Assembly: GCF_003350295.1 (NCBI RefSeq)
Contig: NZ_QLYY01000016.1
Span: 113,902 to 177,901, forward strand
Length of the DNA: 64,000 nt
Origin: Vibrio tetraodonis
GTDB taxonomy: Bacteria > Pseudomonadota > Gammaproteobacteria > Enterobacterales > Vibrionaceae
Reading direction: 5' to 3'
The first letter of the stretch is position 1. Every line of letters begins with the position of its first letter. The notes beneath the pieces are model-generated. The model ran no database searches. It saw only the letters and a list, made by a program, of their open reading frames with translations, and had not been told where the DNA came from. This document shows, in pieces, positions 63,702 through 64,000 of this stretch. Both the position numbers and the translations under genes were made by a program.

Positions 63702-64000
63702 TAATGCCGTTCGGATAAGTATTAACACTTATATTTAAATGGATATTTGGCCCGAACAAAGAGGACTGAACGTGGAAACGTTCGGTCCTTTCTTTTATCT
63801 GGCAAAATGAAATGGCTGATGCTCTCTCGCATTTGTTTGAGCCTAACAGGTAAAGTGCCATCGGGGCTGAGCGCTAGCCAGCGCAACTGGGCATCTATCA
63901 AATTTATTGCTGCTGTGAAGCTAACCCGAGTTGGACTTACATTCGCATCTTCGGCAATATGAATCATTTCTAAACGTACTAAATTATAGGCAAGCAAAAT
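63702..64000 (-). mobile_element. IS4-family insertion sequence, end fragment cut by the window edge
   Basis: The element end is TAATGCCGTTCGGATAAGTA, very close to the terminal inverted repeat of IS4 (TAATGCCGATCAGTTAAG). The inward reading frame encodes the transposase C-terminus. The target duplication, 11-13 bp in this family, would be the bases just before 63702 (around GCGGTAACGTT), but the far end is outside the window. The rest of the element is to the right. Confidence 0.82.
63722..64000 (-). CDS. IS4-family transposase, C-terminal part (partial at right edge)
   Basis: About 92 residues are visible, entering from the right edge and ending at TAA. The blocks LAYNLVRLEMIHIAEDANV, PDGTLPVRLKQMRESISHF and RKDRTFPRSVLFVRAKYP match the C-terminal pattern of IS4-type DDE transposases (YNLVR near the end and R-x-FPR-x-V-x-x-x-x-x-KYP). 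The catalytic DDE/YREK region lies outside, so whether the gene is intact cannot be judged. Confidence 0.82.
   Translation of the reverse strand: MLLAYNLVRLEMIHIAEDANVSPTRVSFTAAINLIDAQLRWLALSPDGTLPVRLKQMRESISHFILPDKRKDRTFPRSVLFVRAKYPFKYKC

Noticed and set aside
63747..63962. 71-codon plus-strand open frame at the right end
   Set aside because: It is antisense to the recognisable IS4 transposase C-terminus.

Overview
The window looks like a chromosomal segment of a marine gammaproteobacterium, most likely a Vibrio (large chromosome). The support is protein resemblance and gene content: a HubP/FimV polar hub protein, the flhA-flhF-flhG-fliA-cheY-cheZ-cheA-cheB-parC-parP-cheW polar flagellum and chemotaxis cluster, a complete ccmABCDEFGHI operon, feoABC, znuABC, and a fadL-fadL / ECF sigma / fadIJ cluster. 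The species cannot be fixed from the sequence alone. No rRNA, tRNA or CRISPR array was seen. Almost everything is core genome; the only clear mobile DNA is an IS4-family element cut by the right edge.

Layout. 1-6020: C-terminal end of a probable FMN reductase, mnmC (minus), fabB with a 3' UTR that fits the known Vibrio sRNA FarS, pdxB and a catalytic asd paralogue. 6171-18346: hubP/fimV (2079 codons with three families of tandem acidic repeats and two GAGCCA hexamer tracts), truA, accD, folC, dedD, cvpA, purF; a PurR box lies ahead of cvpA-purF. 18406-20924: znuCB (minus) and znuA (plus), divergent around a Zur box. 21148-24468: a very large membrane-bound AraC-type regulator with a degenerate histidine-kinase core and no receiver domain. 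24469-25096: a 628 bp non-coding region with three consecutive strong stem-loops and candidate operators before feoABC (25097-27824). 27852-34467: HIT protein, argS, yecM, an M16 protease III-type peptidase and sixA. 34547-47198: a sigma-54-type promoter, then flhA through cheW and a DUF2802 gene, closed by a terminator. 47355-55275: the ccm operon and mlaA. 55307-63666: two fadL paralogues, a DUF3379 gene overlapping an ECF sigma gene, then fadI-fadJ transcribed divergently from the sigma gene. 63702-64000: end of the IS4-family element.

How the genes work together. HubP is known in Vibrio as the pole organiser that recruits FlhG and ParC, both encoded here, so one window holds the hub and two of its clients together with ParP and CheA. 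The lipid genes at the two ends (fabB/FarS for synthesis; fadL, fadI and fadJ for uptake and oxidation) are classically tied by FadR. FadR-like TGGTC-N-GA elements occur at fadI and ahead of the ECF sigma gene, and weaker ones at the fadL genes and fabB. Metal uptake (znu, feo) flanks the unusual AraC-type sensor.

The best candidates for something undescribed are: the receiver-less pseudo-kinase AraC sensor; the three-hairpin block before feoA; the ECF sigma/DUF3379 pair beside the fad genes; and an orphan intrinsic terminator upstream of fadI that suggests an unannotated small RNA or leader.
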